Part shown: positions 1 to 6,800 of the stretch, one piece after another
Position numbering within the stretch: the first letter of the stretch is position 1
Layout: each line of letters starts with the position of its first letter
DNA from: an uncultured Collinsella sp.
Lineage (GTDB): Bacteria > Actinomycetota > Coriobacteriia > Coriobacteriales > Coriobacteriaceae
Assembly (NCBI GenBank): GCA_958428675.1
Contig: CAUAGV010000072.1
Location: 1 to 7,847 of the forward strand
Reading direction: 5' to 3'
Length of the DNA stretch: 7,847 nt
Notes under the pieces: generated by a model
What the model was told of the DNA's origin: nothing
The model's database searches: none
What the model saw: the letters and a program-made list of their open reading frames with translations, nothing else
Made by a program: the position numbers and the translations under genes

Positions 1-226
1 GCAGACCCATCTTGTACATGGTGTAGAGCAGTTTGCGATGCGAGGGCTTAAAGCCGTCGATCTCGGGGAATGCACGCGAGACGTTGACGCTCATGGCGTA
101 AGGCATGTAGTTGACCTCGAGCGTCTGCGTGATCGGCTGATCGGTGACCTCGGAGTGCAGGCCGATAACGTTCTCGGCGTTGACCTGCTTTTTCTTTGGC
201 TGGTTCTTCGTCTTCTTCTTTGCCAC
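1..226 (-). CDS. parC: DNA topoisomerase IV (type IIA) subunit A, N-terminal fragment
   Basis: This is the start of the DNA-cleaving A subunit (ParC/GyrA family) of a type IIA topoisomerase; 75 codons lie in the window and the rest is off the left edge. Residues 34-75 carry the family's N-terminal signature: a TLEVNYMPYAMSVNVSRA block matching the canonical SYLDYAMSVIVGRA, then DGFKPSHRKLLYTM matching DGLKPVHRRVLYAM. The Lys, His and Arg of that second block bind DNA in this family. The quinolone-resistance region and the catalytic Tyr are outside the window. I chose the GTG at 226-224 because an AAGAGGA Shine-Dalgarno lies 4 nt upstream and no alternative Met precedes the conserved block. 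Residues 3-13 are a lysine-rich tail not seen in standard GyrA. The gene lies 45 bp downstream of the parE-like gene on the same strand and is almost certainly co-transcribed with it. The parC name rests on this pairing; a second GyrA paralogue is the alternative. Confidence 0.9.
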   Translation of the reverse strand, partial: MAKKKTKNQPKKKQVNAENVIGLHSEVTDQPITQTLEVNYMPYAMSVNVSRAFPEIDGFKPSHRKLLYTMYKMGL

Positions 227-230
227 GATT

Positions 231-237
231 TCCTCTT
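231..237 (-). promoter_or_regulatory. Shine-Dalgarno of the parC-like gene
   Basis: On the minus strand this reads AAGAGGA, 4 nt before the GTG at 226-224. It decides the start for a gene that has no nearby ATG in frame. Confidence 0.65.
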
Positions 238-245
238 GAACTTCT

Positions 246-253
246 TATGGGCC
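246..253 (+). repeat. TATGGGCC word, copy in the parE-parC gap
   Basis: TATGGGCC, preceded by T to make TTATGGGCC, sits in the 45-bp gap between the two topoisomerase genes. The same 8-mer or its complement occurs at 2334-2341, 2514-2521 and 2548-2555, always outside coding sequence. Its function is unknown; a shared regulator site or chance are both possible. Confidence 0.4.
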
Positions 254-271
254 GTCGTTATCGATTTGCTG

Positions 272-2269
272 CTATTGCAGGTCCAGTTGGTCCAGGTATT
301 CCTTGCCATGCTCGGAGATGTGGCGCTTACGGCCCGCCTCGTCGTTGCCCAGCAACAGGTTGAACATGGTCTCCATCTTGGTGACGTCCTCGGGCTCCAC
401 CTTGATCAGGCGGCGCGTCTCGGGGTTCATGGTGGTGAGCCACATCATGTCCGGATCGTTTTCACCAAGACCCTTGGAGCGGTTGATGGAGCACTTCTGG
501 TCGCCGATCTCCTTGAGGATGCCGTTCTTCTCGAGCTCGGTGTAGGCAAAGTAGGTCTTCTCTTTGCAGTTGATCTCGTAGAGCGGCGACTCGGCGATAT
601 AGACGTAGCCCTCGTCGATAAGCGTGGGCACCAGGCGATAGAGCATGGTGAGCACGAGCGTGCGGATGTGATAACCGTCGACGTCGGCGTCCGTACAGAT
701 GATGACTTTGTTCCAGTTGAGGTTGTCCAGGTCGAAGGCACCAAGGTTCTTGATGCGCTTGTCTTTGATCTCCACGCCGCAGCCCAGCACGCGCATGAGG
801 TCCATGATGATGTCGGACTTAAAGATGCGCGGGTAGTCCTCCTTCAAGCAATTGAGGATCTTACCGCGGACGGGCATAACGCCCTGGAACTCGGCATCGC
901 GCGAGGTGCGGATGGCACCTGCTGCCGAGTCGCCCTCTACGATGTAGATCTCGCGGCGGCTCTTGTCCTTGGAGCGGCAGTCGATGAACTTCTGCACGCG
1001 GTTGGCCATGTCGGTCTTCTGCTGCAGGTTGGTCTTGATGCTCTGGCGCGTCTTCTCGGCGTTCTCGCGCGAGCGCTTGTTGATGAGCACCTGCTCCATG
1101 ATCTTGTTGGCAGCGTCCTTGTTCTCGATCAGATAGGTCGAGAGGCGCTCCTTAAAGAATGCCGTCATGGCCTGCTGGATAAAGCGGTTATTGATGGCCT
1201 TCTTGGTCTGGTTCTCGTAGGACGTCTGGGTGGAGAAGCAGTTGGTTACCAGCACCAGGCAGTCCTGGACGTCTTGCCACTTAATGCCGCTCTCATTTTT
1301 GTTGTACTTGCCTTGGTTCTTAATGTAGGCATCGATGGCGCTGGTCAGAGCGCTGCGGGCGGCCTTTTCGGGTGAGCCGCCGTTCTCGAGCCACGATGAG
1401 TTGTGGTAGTACTCCTGCATCGTGAGAGTGCGCGAGAAGCACATGCATGCGGTGATCTTTACGTTGTAGTCGGGCAGGTCCTCGCGGTCGCGACCGCGGC
1501 GGTCGGCCTCGATAAAGAAGGGCTCGGTGAGGTAGTCGGCGCCGACCTTCTCGAGCACGTAGTCCTCAATGCCCTTGGGATAGCAAAAGTCCTCTTCGGA
1601 AAACTCGCCATCGTCGCCCTCAATGCGCAGGCGGAAGGTAACGTTGGCGTTGACCACGGCCTGGCGGCGCATGGTCTCGCGATACCACTCGTGGGGGATG
1701 CTGATGGAGGTAAAGACCTCAAGATCGGGGCGCCACTTGATGGTGGTGCCGGTGCGGTCCTCGTCGCTGGGCTCAATCTCGAGCGCCTTCTTTTTGGCGC
1801 CGACGACCTTACCCTTTTTAAAGTGCAGGGAGTACTTGTTACCGTCACGCCAAACCGTGACGTCCATGTACTCGGAAGCGTACTGGGTCGCGCACGAGCC
1901 CAGGCCGTTGGTGCCGAGCGAGAAGTCGTAGTCGCCGCCCTGGTTGTTATTGTATTTGCCGCCGGCGTAGAGCTCGCAAAAGACGAGTTCCCAGTTAAAG
2001 CGCTTTTCGGAAGGGTTCCAGTCGAGCGGGCAGCCACGGCCGTTATCCTCTACCTGAATGGAGCCATCGCGAAAGGCGGTAAGGGTGATAAGTTTGCCGT
2101 AGCCCTGGCGTGCCTCGTCAACGGCGTTGGACAGGATCTCGAAGGCAGCATGCGCGCAGCCATCGAGTCCGTCCGAGCCAAAGATGACGGCGGGGCGCAG
2201 GCGTACGCGTTCCTCGTCCTTGAGCTGGCGGATACTGTCGTTACCATAGTTTGCGGTGTTTTTTGCCAT
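272..2269 (-). CDS. parE: DNA topoisomerase IV (type IIA) subunit B, ATPase-TOPRIM
   Basis: This is the ATP-hydrolysing subunit that pairs with ParC/GyrA to pass DNA duplexes through one another in the cytoplasm. It is complete: 665 aa, close to the usual ParE length, with no large Gram-negative-type insertion. The GHKL ATPase is at about 20-210, with EILSNAVDE (44-52: Glu44 as general base, Asn48 for Mg) and DNGRG (75-79). The transducer domain carries the QTK loop at 354-356, where Lys contacts ATP gamma-phosphate in the family. The TOPRIM domain has EGDSAAG (445-451), PVRGKILN (466-473), DADVDG (527-532) and SKGLGE (598-603). The region after DNGRG is divergent: SLGTNGLGSCATQ replaces the canonical GVGASVVNA loop. 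The ATG at 2269 gives the family-typical N-terminus; AAAGGAG lies upstream at an unusually long 16 nt. A promoter and a LexA box lie further upstream. A gyrB assignment cannot be excluded from one window, but the divergence points to a second, ParE-type enzyme. Confidence 0.93.
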   Translation of the reverse strand: MAKNTANYGNDSIRQLKDEERVRLRPAVIFGSDGLDGCAHAAFEILSNAVDEARQGYGKLITLTAFRDGSIQVEDNGRGCPLDWNPSEKRFNWELVFCELYAGGKYNNNQGGDYDFSLGTNGLGSCATQYASEYMDVTVWRDGNKYSLHFKKGKVVGAKKKALEIEPSDEDRTGTTIKWRPDLEVFTSISIPHEWYRETMRRQAVVNANVTFRLRIEGDDGEFSEEDFCYPKGIEDYVLEKVGADYLTEPFFIEADRRGRDREDLPDYNVKITACMCFSRTLTMQEYYHNSSWLENGGSPEKAARSALTSAIDAYIKNQGKYNKNESGIKWQDVQDCLVLVTNCFSTQTSYENQTKKAINNRFIQQAMTAFFKERLSTYLIENKDAANKIMEQVLINKRSRENAEKTRQSIKTNLQQKTDMANRVQKFIDCRSKDKSRREIYIVEGDSAAGAIRTSRDAEFQGVMPVRGKILNCLKEDYPRIFKSDIIMDLMRVLGCGVEIKDKRIKNLGAFDLDNLNWNKVIICTDADVDGYHIRTLVLTMLYRLVPTLIDEGYVYIAESPLYEINCKEKTYFAYTELEKNGILKEIGDQKCSINRSKGLGENDPDMMWLTTMNPETRRLIKVEPEDVTKMETMFNLLLGNDEAGRKRHISEHGKEYLDQLDLQ

Positions 2270-2285
2270 ACTCGCTCTCTCGGTG

Positions 2286-2292
2286 CTCCTTT
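2286..2292 (-). promoter_or_regulatory. Shine-Dalgarno candidate of the parE-like gene, long spacing
   Basis: On the minus strand this reads AAAGGAG, the best ribosome-site match upstream of the ATG at 2269-2267, but 16 nt separate them. The purine-rich GAGAGAG nearer the start may be the effective site instead. No in-frame start codon lies closer to AAAGGAG. Confidence 0.4.
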
Positions 2293-2323
2293 GCTGCGTT
2301 TAAGTCATATAGATAGTCAAGGT

Positions 2324-2352
2324 AGCATAGCCCGGCCCATAGGCGATTCCAA
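2324..2352 (-). promoter_or_regulatory. Sigma-A-like promoter candidate for the parE-parC operon
   Basis: Read on the minus strand, the -35 is TTGGAA (2352-2347) and the -10 is TATGCT (2329-2324), with exactly 17 bp between them. Each hexamer matches 4 of 6 consensus bases. The predicted start near 2317 would give a leader of about 48 nt before the ATG at 2269. The spacer contains one TATGGGCC copy, and the SOS box lies 16 bp upstream of the -35. Confidence 0.4.
2334..2341 (-). repeat. TATGGGCC word, copy inside the predicted promoter spacer
   Basis: The complement GGCCCATA appears on the plus strand. This copy sits between the predicted -35 and -10 of the topoisomerase operon, a position where a bound protein could affect RNA polymerase. 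That role is inference only. Confidence 0.4.
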
Positions 2353-2368
2353 CCAACACGAAATCCAT

Positions 2369-2382
2369 CGAACAATCGTTCG
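2369..2382. promoter_or_regulatory. LexA operator (SOS box), perfect palindrome
   Basis: CGAACAATCGTTCG has perfect 5-bp half-sites (CGAAC/GTTCG) around a 4-bp centre. It fits the Gram-positive LexA/DinR operator CGAAC-N4-GTTYG; with the flanking T at 2368 it also fits the actinobacterial TCGAAC-N4-GTTCGA except for the last base. It lies 99 bp before the parE ATG and just upstream of the predicted minus-strand -35. The divergent lipoprotein start is about 318 bp away, so the topoisomerase operon is the likelier target. No lexA, recA or repair gene is in the window to support it. Confidence 0.65.
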
Positions 2383-2401
2383 GAATTTGATGGAACGGCG
2401 T

Positions 2402-2438
2402 TTACTCGGACAAGACCGAGTTGATTCTGCCCGAGTAA
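2402..2438. repeat. Inverted repeat with two competing pairings
   Basis: TTACTCGG (2402-2409) is perfectly complementary to CCGAGTAA (2431-2438), an 8-bp stem with a 21-nt loop. Inside that loop CCGAGT (2416-2421) can pair instead with ACTCGG (2404-2409), a 6-bp stem with a 6-nt loop. No U-tract follows on either strand, so it is not an intrinsic terminator. It could be an operator or a switchable RNA element. Confidence 0.45.
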
Positions 2439-2512
2439 GTTTGAAGGCGGCTGGAGGCGCCCTACCTTGTTTGCGGATGGATCGAATCGAACATTGGGAC
2501 AAGCGTCTCGTT

Positions 2513-2556
2513 TTATGGGCCACGGGCGTGCGTGTGCGAGTCCCTTTGGCCCATAA
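2513..2556. repeat. Inverted repeat with 10-bp arms
   Basis: TTATGGGCCA (2513-2522) and TGGCCCATAA (2547-2556) are perfect complements separated by 24 nt. Two G-U pairs can extend the outside (2511-2512 with 2557-2558), and GGG/CCC (2524-2526 with 2542-2544) can pair inside. There is no T-run on either side, so it does not look like a terminator. Each arm contains the TATGGGCC word found elsewhere in the window's non-coding DNA. Confidence 0.6.
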
Positions 2557-2593
2557 GGAACGCTGACGGGTCGTTATTTGGGCCGTGGGTCAC

Positions 2594-2622
2594 TTCGTCG
2601 GCGCCGCGTTTCGTCATATGCT
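2594..2622 (+). promoter_or_regulatory. Weak promoter candidate for the lipoprotein gene
   Basis: A -10 of TATGCT at 2617-2622, the same hexamer as in the minus-strand candidate, lies 17 bp after a poor -35 (TTCGTC, 2594-2599). It would start transcription near 2629 and leave a leader of about 72 nt. Only the -10 is convincing, and a start further upstream is equally possible. Confidence 0.22.
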
Positions 2623-2676
2623 CATAGTGGAAGCCGATGCCACGGAGCCGACTTGCGACTCGGGCAACGGATGAGC
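2620..2676 (+). other. Possible three-way-junction fold in the lipoprotein leader
   Basis: GCTCAT (2620-2625) pairs with ATGAGC (2671-2676), enclosing two short hairpins: GTGG/CCAC (2627-2630 with 2640-2643) and CCGA/TCGG (2648-2651 with 2660-2663). AGCCGA occurs three times (2632-2637, 2646-2651, 2681-2686), the last just before the Shine-Dalgarno. I could not match it to a riboswitch class I know. The stems are short, and the promoter candidate at 2594-2622 would start inside the closing stem, so either the fold or that promoter is wrong. Confidence 0.2.
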
Positions 2677-2685
2677 TACAAGCCG

Positions 2686-2692
2686 AAAGGAG
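2686..2692 (+). promoter_or_regulatory. Shine-Dalgarno of the lipoprotein gene
   Basis: AAAGGAG lies 8 nt before the ATG at 2701. It decides that start over an upstream in-frame ATG at 2578, which would add 41 Arg-rich residues before the signal peptide. Confidence 0.8.
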
Positions 2693-2700
2693 CGGTGAGG

Positions 2701-3717
2701 ATGATGAAGCCCATGACGAAGAAGCTGCTGTTAGGAATTCCCACCGTGACGCTTTCGGCTGTGTTGGCGTGTACGCTTGCCGGCTGCGGCGGTAATGCGC
2801 CGAGTGGCTCGGGTGGTAGCGCGCCTGTGCAGGAGAAGTCCAAGAAGGCCAAGGCCTATGAGTCGCAGACGGTCGAGGTGGCTGGCATTACCTATGAGTC
2901 GGTGGCTCACGGTACGTTCTATCGCGGTGATGCCAAGAAGCAGGACGGCTTTTACCTGCACATCAAGATTACCAACAACAACACAAAGAACAGGACGTTC
3001 AGTTCCTTTAACGTGCATGCTGCCCAGGGCGATCTTGAGGCAGGCGACCCGTTGTTTACTTCCGGCAAGTCGGCCGTGCTCGACTACGTTGCAAGTGAGG
3101 CTCCCGATGAGCTTCACGAGGGCATCGATCTTTCCAAGAGGCCAGATATCGGCCCGGGCGAGACCGTTGAGTACGTGTATTTCTGGGCGCCCAAGACGGC
3201 GTACTACGGGCCCATCACTGTCGAGTTCGTAGACGCTTACGCCCCCGCCAAGAATCATGAGGCCATGCACTTTGACACCACGGGATGCGAGACCAAGGAG
3301 TTCAAGGCGGCCGGCGGCGTGGCCGATTCTGGCGAGAAGGCAGATTTAACGGGCATCGACTGCGCATCGTACAGCATCGAGGCCGCCGATGGGTACACGC
3401 TGGATTCGTCCGACGAAGAGCGCGAAAAGGCAAACTTCTTCCACGACGAGACTGGAGGACGCCTGAACATCAGCATCTTCCCGCGCTCGCCGGAGGAAGA
3501 GGTTGCAAGCCTAGAGCAGGTCTACGAAGGCAAGGAGACAACAACCGACCAGGTCGAGTACAACGGCATAACGTGGCTGCGCTTTACCGGTCCCGACAAC
3601 GGCCATACACTGTTTGCGACGGCTCCCGCGACGGGCGAGACCGTCCGCGTGTCGATTGGCTGGAAGATCGACTGGGATGCCGCCGTGCCCATGATGGAGG
3701 CACTGAAGCTCAAGTAA
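2701..3717 (+). CDS. Two-domain membrane lipoprotein of unknown function
   Basis: A 338-residue predicted lipoprotein tethered to the outer face of the membrane. Residues 1-28 form a signal peptide: a basic start (K3, K7, K8), a hydrophobic core and a textbook lipobox LAGC at 26-29, so Cys29 should be lipidated. A Gly/Ser-rich then Lys-rich linker (30-52) follows. Residues about 57-180 look like an immunoglobulin-like beta-sandwich of the DUF4352/DUF5067 kind, with the typical FYLHIKITNNNTKNRTF pattern and a G-P-G-E-T turn before the last strands. Residues about 217-338 form a second alpha/beta domain with a loose resemblance to PsbP/DcrB-type lipoprotein domains; this is weak. Cys196 and Cys221 could form a disulfide. 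No catalytic motif is visible. The gene stands alone, with its own Shine-Dalgarno and terminator. Family names are from pattern memory, not a search. Confidence 0.88.
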   Translation: MMKPMTKKLLLGIPTVTLSAVLACTLAGCGGNAPSGSGGSAPVQEKSKKAKAYESQTVEVAGITYESVAHGTFYRGDAKKQDGFYLHIKITNNNTKNRTFSSFNVHAAQGDLEAGDPLFTSGKSAVLDYVASEAPDELHEGIDLSKRPDIGPGETVEYVYFWAPKTAYYGPITVEFVDAYAPAKNHEAMHFDTTGCETKEFKAAGGVADSGEKADLTGIDCASYSIEAADGYTLDSSDEEREKANFFHDETGGRLNISIFPRSPEEEVASLEQVYEGKETTTDQVEYNGITWLRFTGPDNGHTLFATAPATGETVRVSIGWKIDWDAAVPMMEALKLK

Positions 3718-3745
3718 CGCCGCGATGCTCACGTCAGGCGACTCA

Positions 3746-3780
3746 GGGCTGGCTCCGAGTGATCGGGGCCAGCCCTTTTT
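3746..3780 (+). terminator. Intrinsic terminator of the lipoprotein gene
   Basis: A 13-bp stem (3746-3758 with 3763-3775, one G-U pair) is closed by a GTGA tetraloop of the GNRA type and followed by TTTTT (3776-3780). It starts 28 bp after the lipoprotein stop. On the minus strand the hairpin is not followed by a U-tract, so it should not stop the convergent surface-protein gene efficiently by this mechanism. Confidence 0.92.
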
Positions 3781-3827
3781 GGTGCTCGATGAGCCGAGTC
3801 GGCGTCTCTCGTAAAAGCAACTAGGAG

Positions 3828-6800
3828 CTAGCGAGGCTCATCCGAATTGACCTCATCGGCGGTGTCTTTTTCGAATGCCGTGCGGCGGGCGCTGTAGGCG
3901 ACGAGGCCGGCGCCTGCCGCGGCGAGTGCTGCGGCGGCTGCCGTAAGGGGAGCGTTGGCATCGCCCGTGCCCGCAAGCGTGCCCGCTTTTCCGGAGCGCT
4001 TGTTATTGCCGTGGTCCTTGCCGCTGCCGGAGCTGCTTCCGCCGGGGCCGCCTCCCTTGTCAGTACCGCCGCCACTCGAGCCACCATCGCCGTCTGCTGT
4101 CATCGGGGCGTCGTGAAGTCCTGTCGTATCCGCGCTGTCGCATACGCCGACCTGAACTTCTGAGCGTTCGCATACCGCGTCGGGCATATGAAGCTCGTGC
4201 AGTACGGCACCCAGCGTCGAGTTTGCGCCGGGTCGGATTTCCTCGAGCGTCACGGGATCGAGCGCCACCAGATTACGTGCCTTCGCATATAGCGTTACGC
4301 GTTTGCCCACTTCGTCGCTCCAACTCTCGGGGATGGCGAAGCTCATGCGGAACTGTGCCGTGCAACCCGGTGCCAGCACGGCGTTGCCGTTGTCGGCTAC
4401 CAGCGGGTGCGTTGCAAAACGTGTGCCCAGCGTCTCGGGCGCGTACTTCACGTGTGCCATGTCGTTGGCCGAAGCATCTTCGGCAAGCTCCGGATCGTAG
4501 ATCGATGCCGTGCGTGCGTTCGCTCCGAATCCGATGGATGCGCTGGAGAACGGTTGGCTGGAGTCCTCTCGGTACAGATCGATCGTGCCGGCAGTCAGCA
4601 AAGTGTTGCCGTCGTTTCGCACCGTGACCATGAAGGATTCGCCTGCTGCTCCGGGCACCACCGCGCCCGAGGTAGCGACCGCGCCCGTCGGAGTGGCACA
4701 CGCCACCAGAGGCACTTCGATGCCGTGCAGCTCTGCCTCGCTCTTCTCCGCGCTCACAATGTGCGTGGCGAGCGCGGAGAGCATGCCTCCCGACGTCAAA
4801 AATGTCGTTATCTGATCGATGGGATGGTCCAGCTCGCACATCACGAACGGCTCCGTGAACAGATCGCCTGCCAAGGTGCTAGCGAAGATGCGGAAGTGCT
4901 TGCCCATCACTGCTACCGGGTTGCCTTCTTCGTCGTAGGTTTGTCCCACCTTGCCATCGGTGTTCTCTACATAGAGCACGCACCTGCCGTTGTTGCTTAC
5001 GCTAAACGACGCCGGGCCACAGCCTGCGGCACCCACGGGCTGCGTTGCAAATGCCGATGCGCCTCGCGTCCAAGTAATATGCTGCAGCTGCTCGTTGACG
5101 GTGGCCAAAAAGCCCGAATGTTGTGGCCACGGCACCGCATGGGGCACCGTGGCGTCTGGTGGCATAACGCCCCAGCCCGCAATGGACTGGCCGATCACGG
5201 CGTACGATGCGCAGCCGCAACCGTCTGCGGTCTCATACGCAACGGGCACCACCATTTTGCCGTTGATATTCTCGGGCTCGCCCAGCTCGATACTCGACGG
5301 TGCCTGCGGAAAGCGAAGAACTTGGCGGAACGTCAGGCTGTCGCCCAAATCATCCGACCACAGGGTAAAGCATTCCAGCGCAACCTCGGCCTCGCTGCCG
5401 AGCGCCTTTTCTGCGGTGGTTCCGCGGCGGTGGAGGTAGGCACCCGACAGGCGTCCGTCGACCAGCGTCTTGCCCACCGTGATACGCGGGCACTGCAGGC
5501 AATGGTAGCCATCCTCCTGAAGGCGGCCGCGCGAGATGCTGCGCCACGACGTGTGCGATATCACGCGAACTCCGTCGTTGCTTATGCGCAGGCGCACAAC
5601 GGACAGTATGCCGGATGTGCTCGCCGTATCGAAAAGGGTGTTGTCGCCGGCGGGGCGCTCGCCCGAGACCAGCAGCACGTAGGCGTCCTGGTTTTCCCTC
5701 CCGTCTGTATATTCCACCACGTCGAAGTCGTAATCGAATATGCCGTTGCGCCCCACGTCGCCCTCGCCAAACCCAAGGGGGAAGTCCACGGGCGTGGGAG
5801 CGGACCACGTGCCGTTTGCCTTTGTGTGCACCACCAGGCGCGAGCGGCCATTGTCGCCGTAGCGCACCGAGGCGATACGGAACAGGCATTCTACGCCTGC
5901 AATCATTGCCGGCTTCATGTGAGCTTCGCTGAGCACGCCAGCAAACAGCACGTTGTCGCTCGAGGGTTTTATGCCGCCACGCTCGTCCTCCGATACACCG
6001 GTAGAATTGGCGTTGGGGTCCGCAACGGCGTTCGTTGCCTGCCCGATGTAGGTGTACTTATACATCGGTGCGGCATTTTCGTCGTTCTCCATCAGCGCGT
6101 GGACGAAATGTTCGACCTGTCCCGTGTCGTCGCTCTCCGCGTCCGCCTCGAGCTCAATGCGCGTGACTGCCCGGTCCCAATCGCGTACGGTAGGCGCGAT
6201 GTTTATCGCGGCGGCTGCAACCTCGGCGCGTGCGAGCAGCTCGGCGTTGGTGACGATGGTGGCCGATGCGATAAATTGCGGCACGCCGCCCGCCTTGATG
6301 TTGCCGGGCGTGCCGAAGCGGATATCCAACGTGTAAGGCGTATCTCCACCCAATGCGAGCTCAGAGCGCTGGAGCACATACTGGTTGCCATTGTTCACCG
6401 ACATATTCCACGAATCGAGGAGTGTGGGCCACGACCCCGACCAAGCCTTGGTGGTCCACTTGAACATCACGAACTGGAGTATCACGTCGACATCGACGTC
6501 TGCGCCCACGCGCAGCCGCGGAAGCTGGTGGCCGTCCGCCTTCTCGTAACCAATGAACAGCGTGAGGGATGCGGCGCCGCGCACGGCAGACGAGGCGACG
6601 CCTGCAACGCCGGCGCCAAAGGTGACGGCAAGCCCGATCTGGATGGTGAACGAGCCCGACGTGTTGGAATAGTCGAGCGAAATGTTCTTGAAAAACGCCG
6701 TGCCGCTGCCGTGCGTGTGGGCACCCACGGCGAGCGCCAGCTTCGCCAGCACCCAGGGATTGACGTTTAGGAAAAACGGCACCGGTCCTAGGGTAAACTG

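Larger units (their letters stand above)
2270..2700. other. Divergent non-coding region, topoisomerase operon to lipoprotein
   Basis: These 431 bases carry no ORF with a credible ribosome site or recognisable product; the open plus-strand frame here is the tail of a frame antisense to parE. The region holds a minus-strand promoter candidate (2324-2352), a LexA-type palindrome (2369-2382), an inverted repeat with competing pairings (2402-2438), a 10-bp-arm inverted repeat (2513-2556), a weak plus-strand promoter (2594-2622) and a possible folded leader (2620-2676). It is long for a simple divergent promoter pair, so a small RNA is possible, but I see no terminator that would define one. Confidence 0.7.

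Noticed and set aside
38..1375. A 445-codon open frame on the plus strand opposite parE-parC.
   Set aside because: It is the complement of two well-supported genes, crosses both of them and their gap, and is a low-complexity Leu/Val/Asp mix.
2484..2500. A second SOS box near the ATCGAATCGAAC sequence.
   Set aside because: The left half CGAAC is present but the right half reads GGGAC instead of GTTCG, so there is no palindrome.
2513..2556. The inverted repeat as an intrinsic terminator or a tRNA-like gene.
   Set aside because: No T-run follows on either strand, and 44 nt with a single main stem is too short and wrongly shaped for a tRNA.
1403..2566. A 387-codon plus-strand frame reaching into the intergenic region.
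   Set aside because: Most of it is antisense to parE. The 2270-2566 tail has no start with a ribosome site and no recognisable motif.
2578..2700. A 41-residue upstream extension of the lipoprotein from the ATG at 2578.
   Set aside because: It would put an Arg-rich stretch before the signal peptide, while the ATG at 2701 has AAAGGAG at ideal spacing and gives a normal lipoprotein signal.
3793..3803. GCCGAGTCGGC as a terminator for the surface-protein gene.
   Set aside because: It is an 11-nt palindrome with a one-base centre, so it cannot form a normal hairpin loop, and no T-tract follows.
4407..6770. A 787-codon open frame on the plus strand.
   Set aside because: It is antisense to the surface-protein gene, is rich in Arg, His and Ala with no domain pattern, and lacks a ribosome site. 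Long antisense frames are normal in GC-rich coding DNA.
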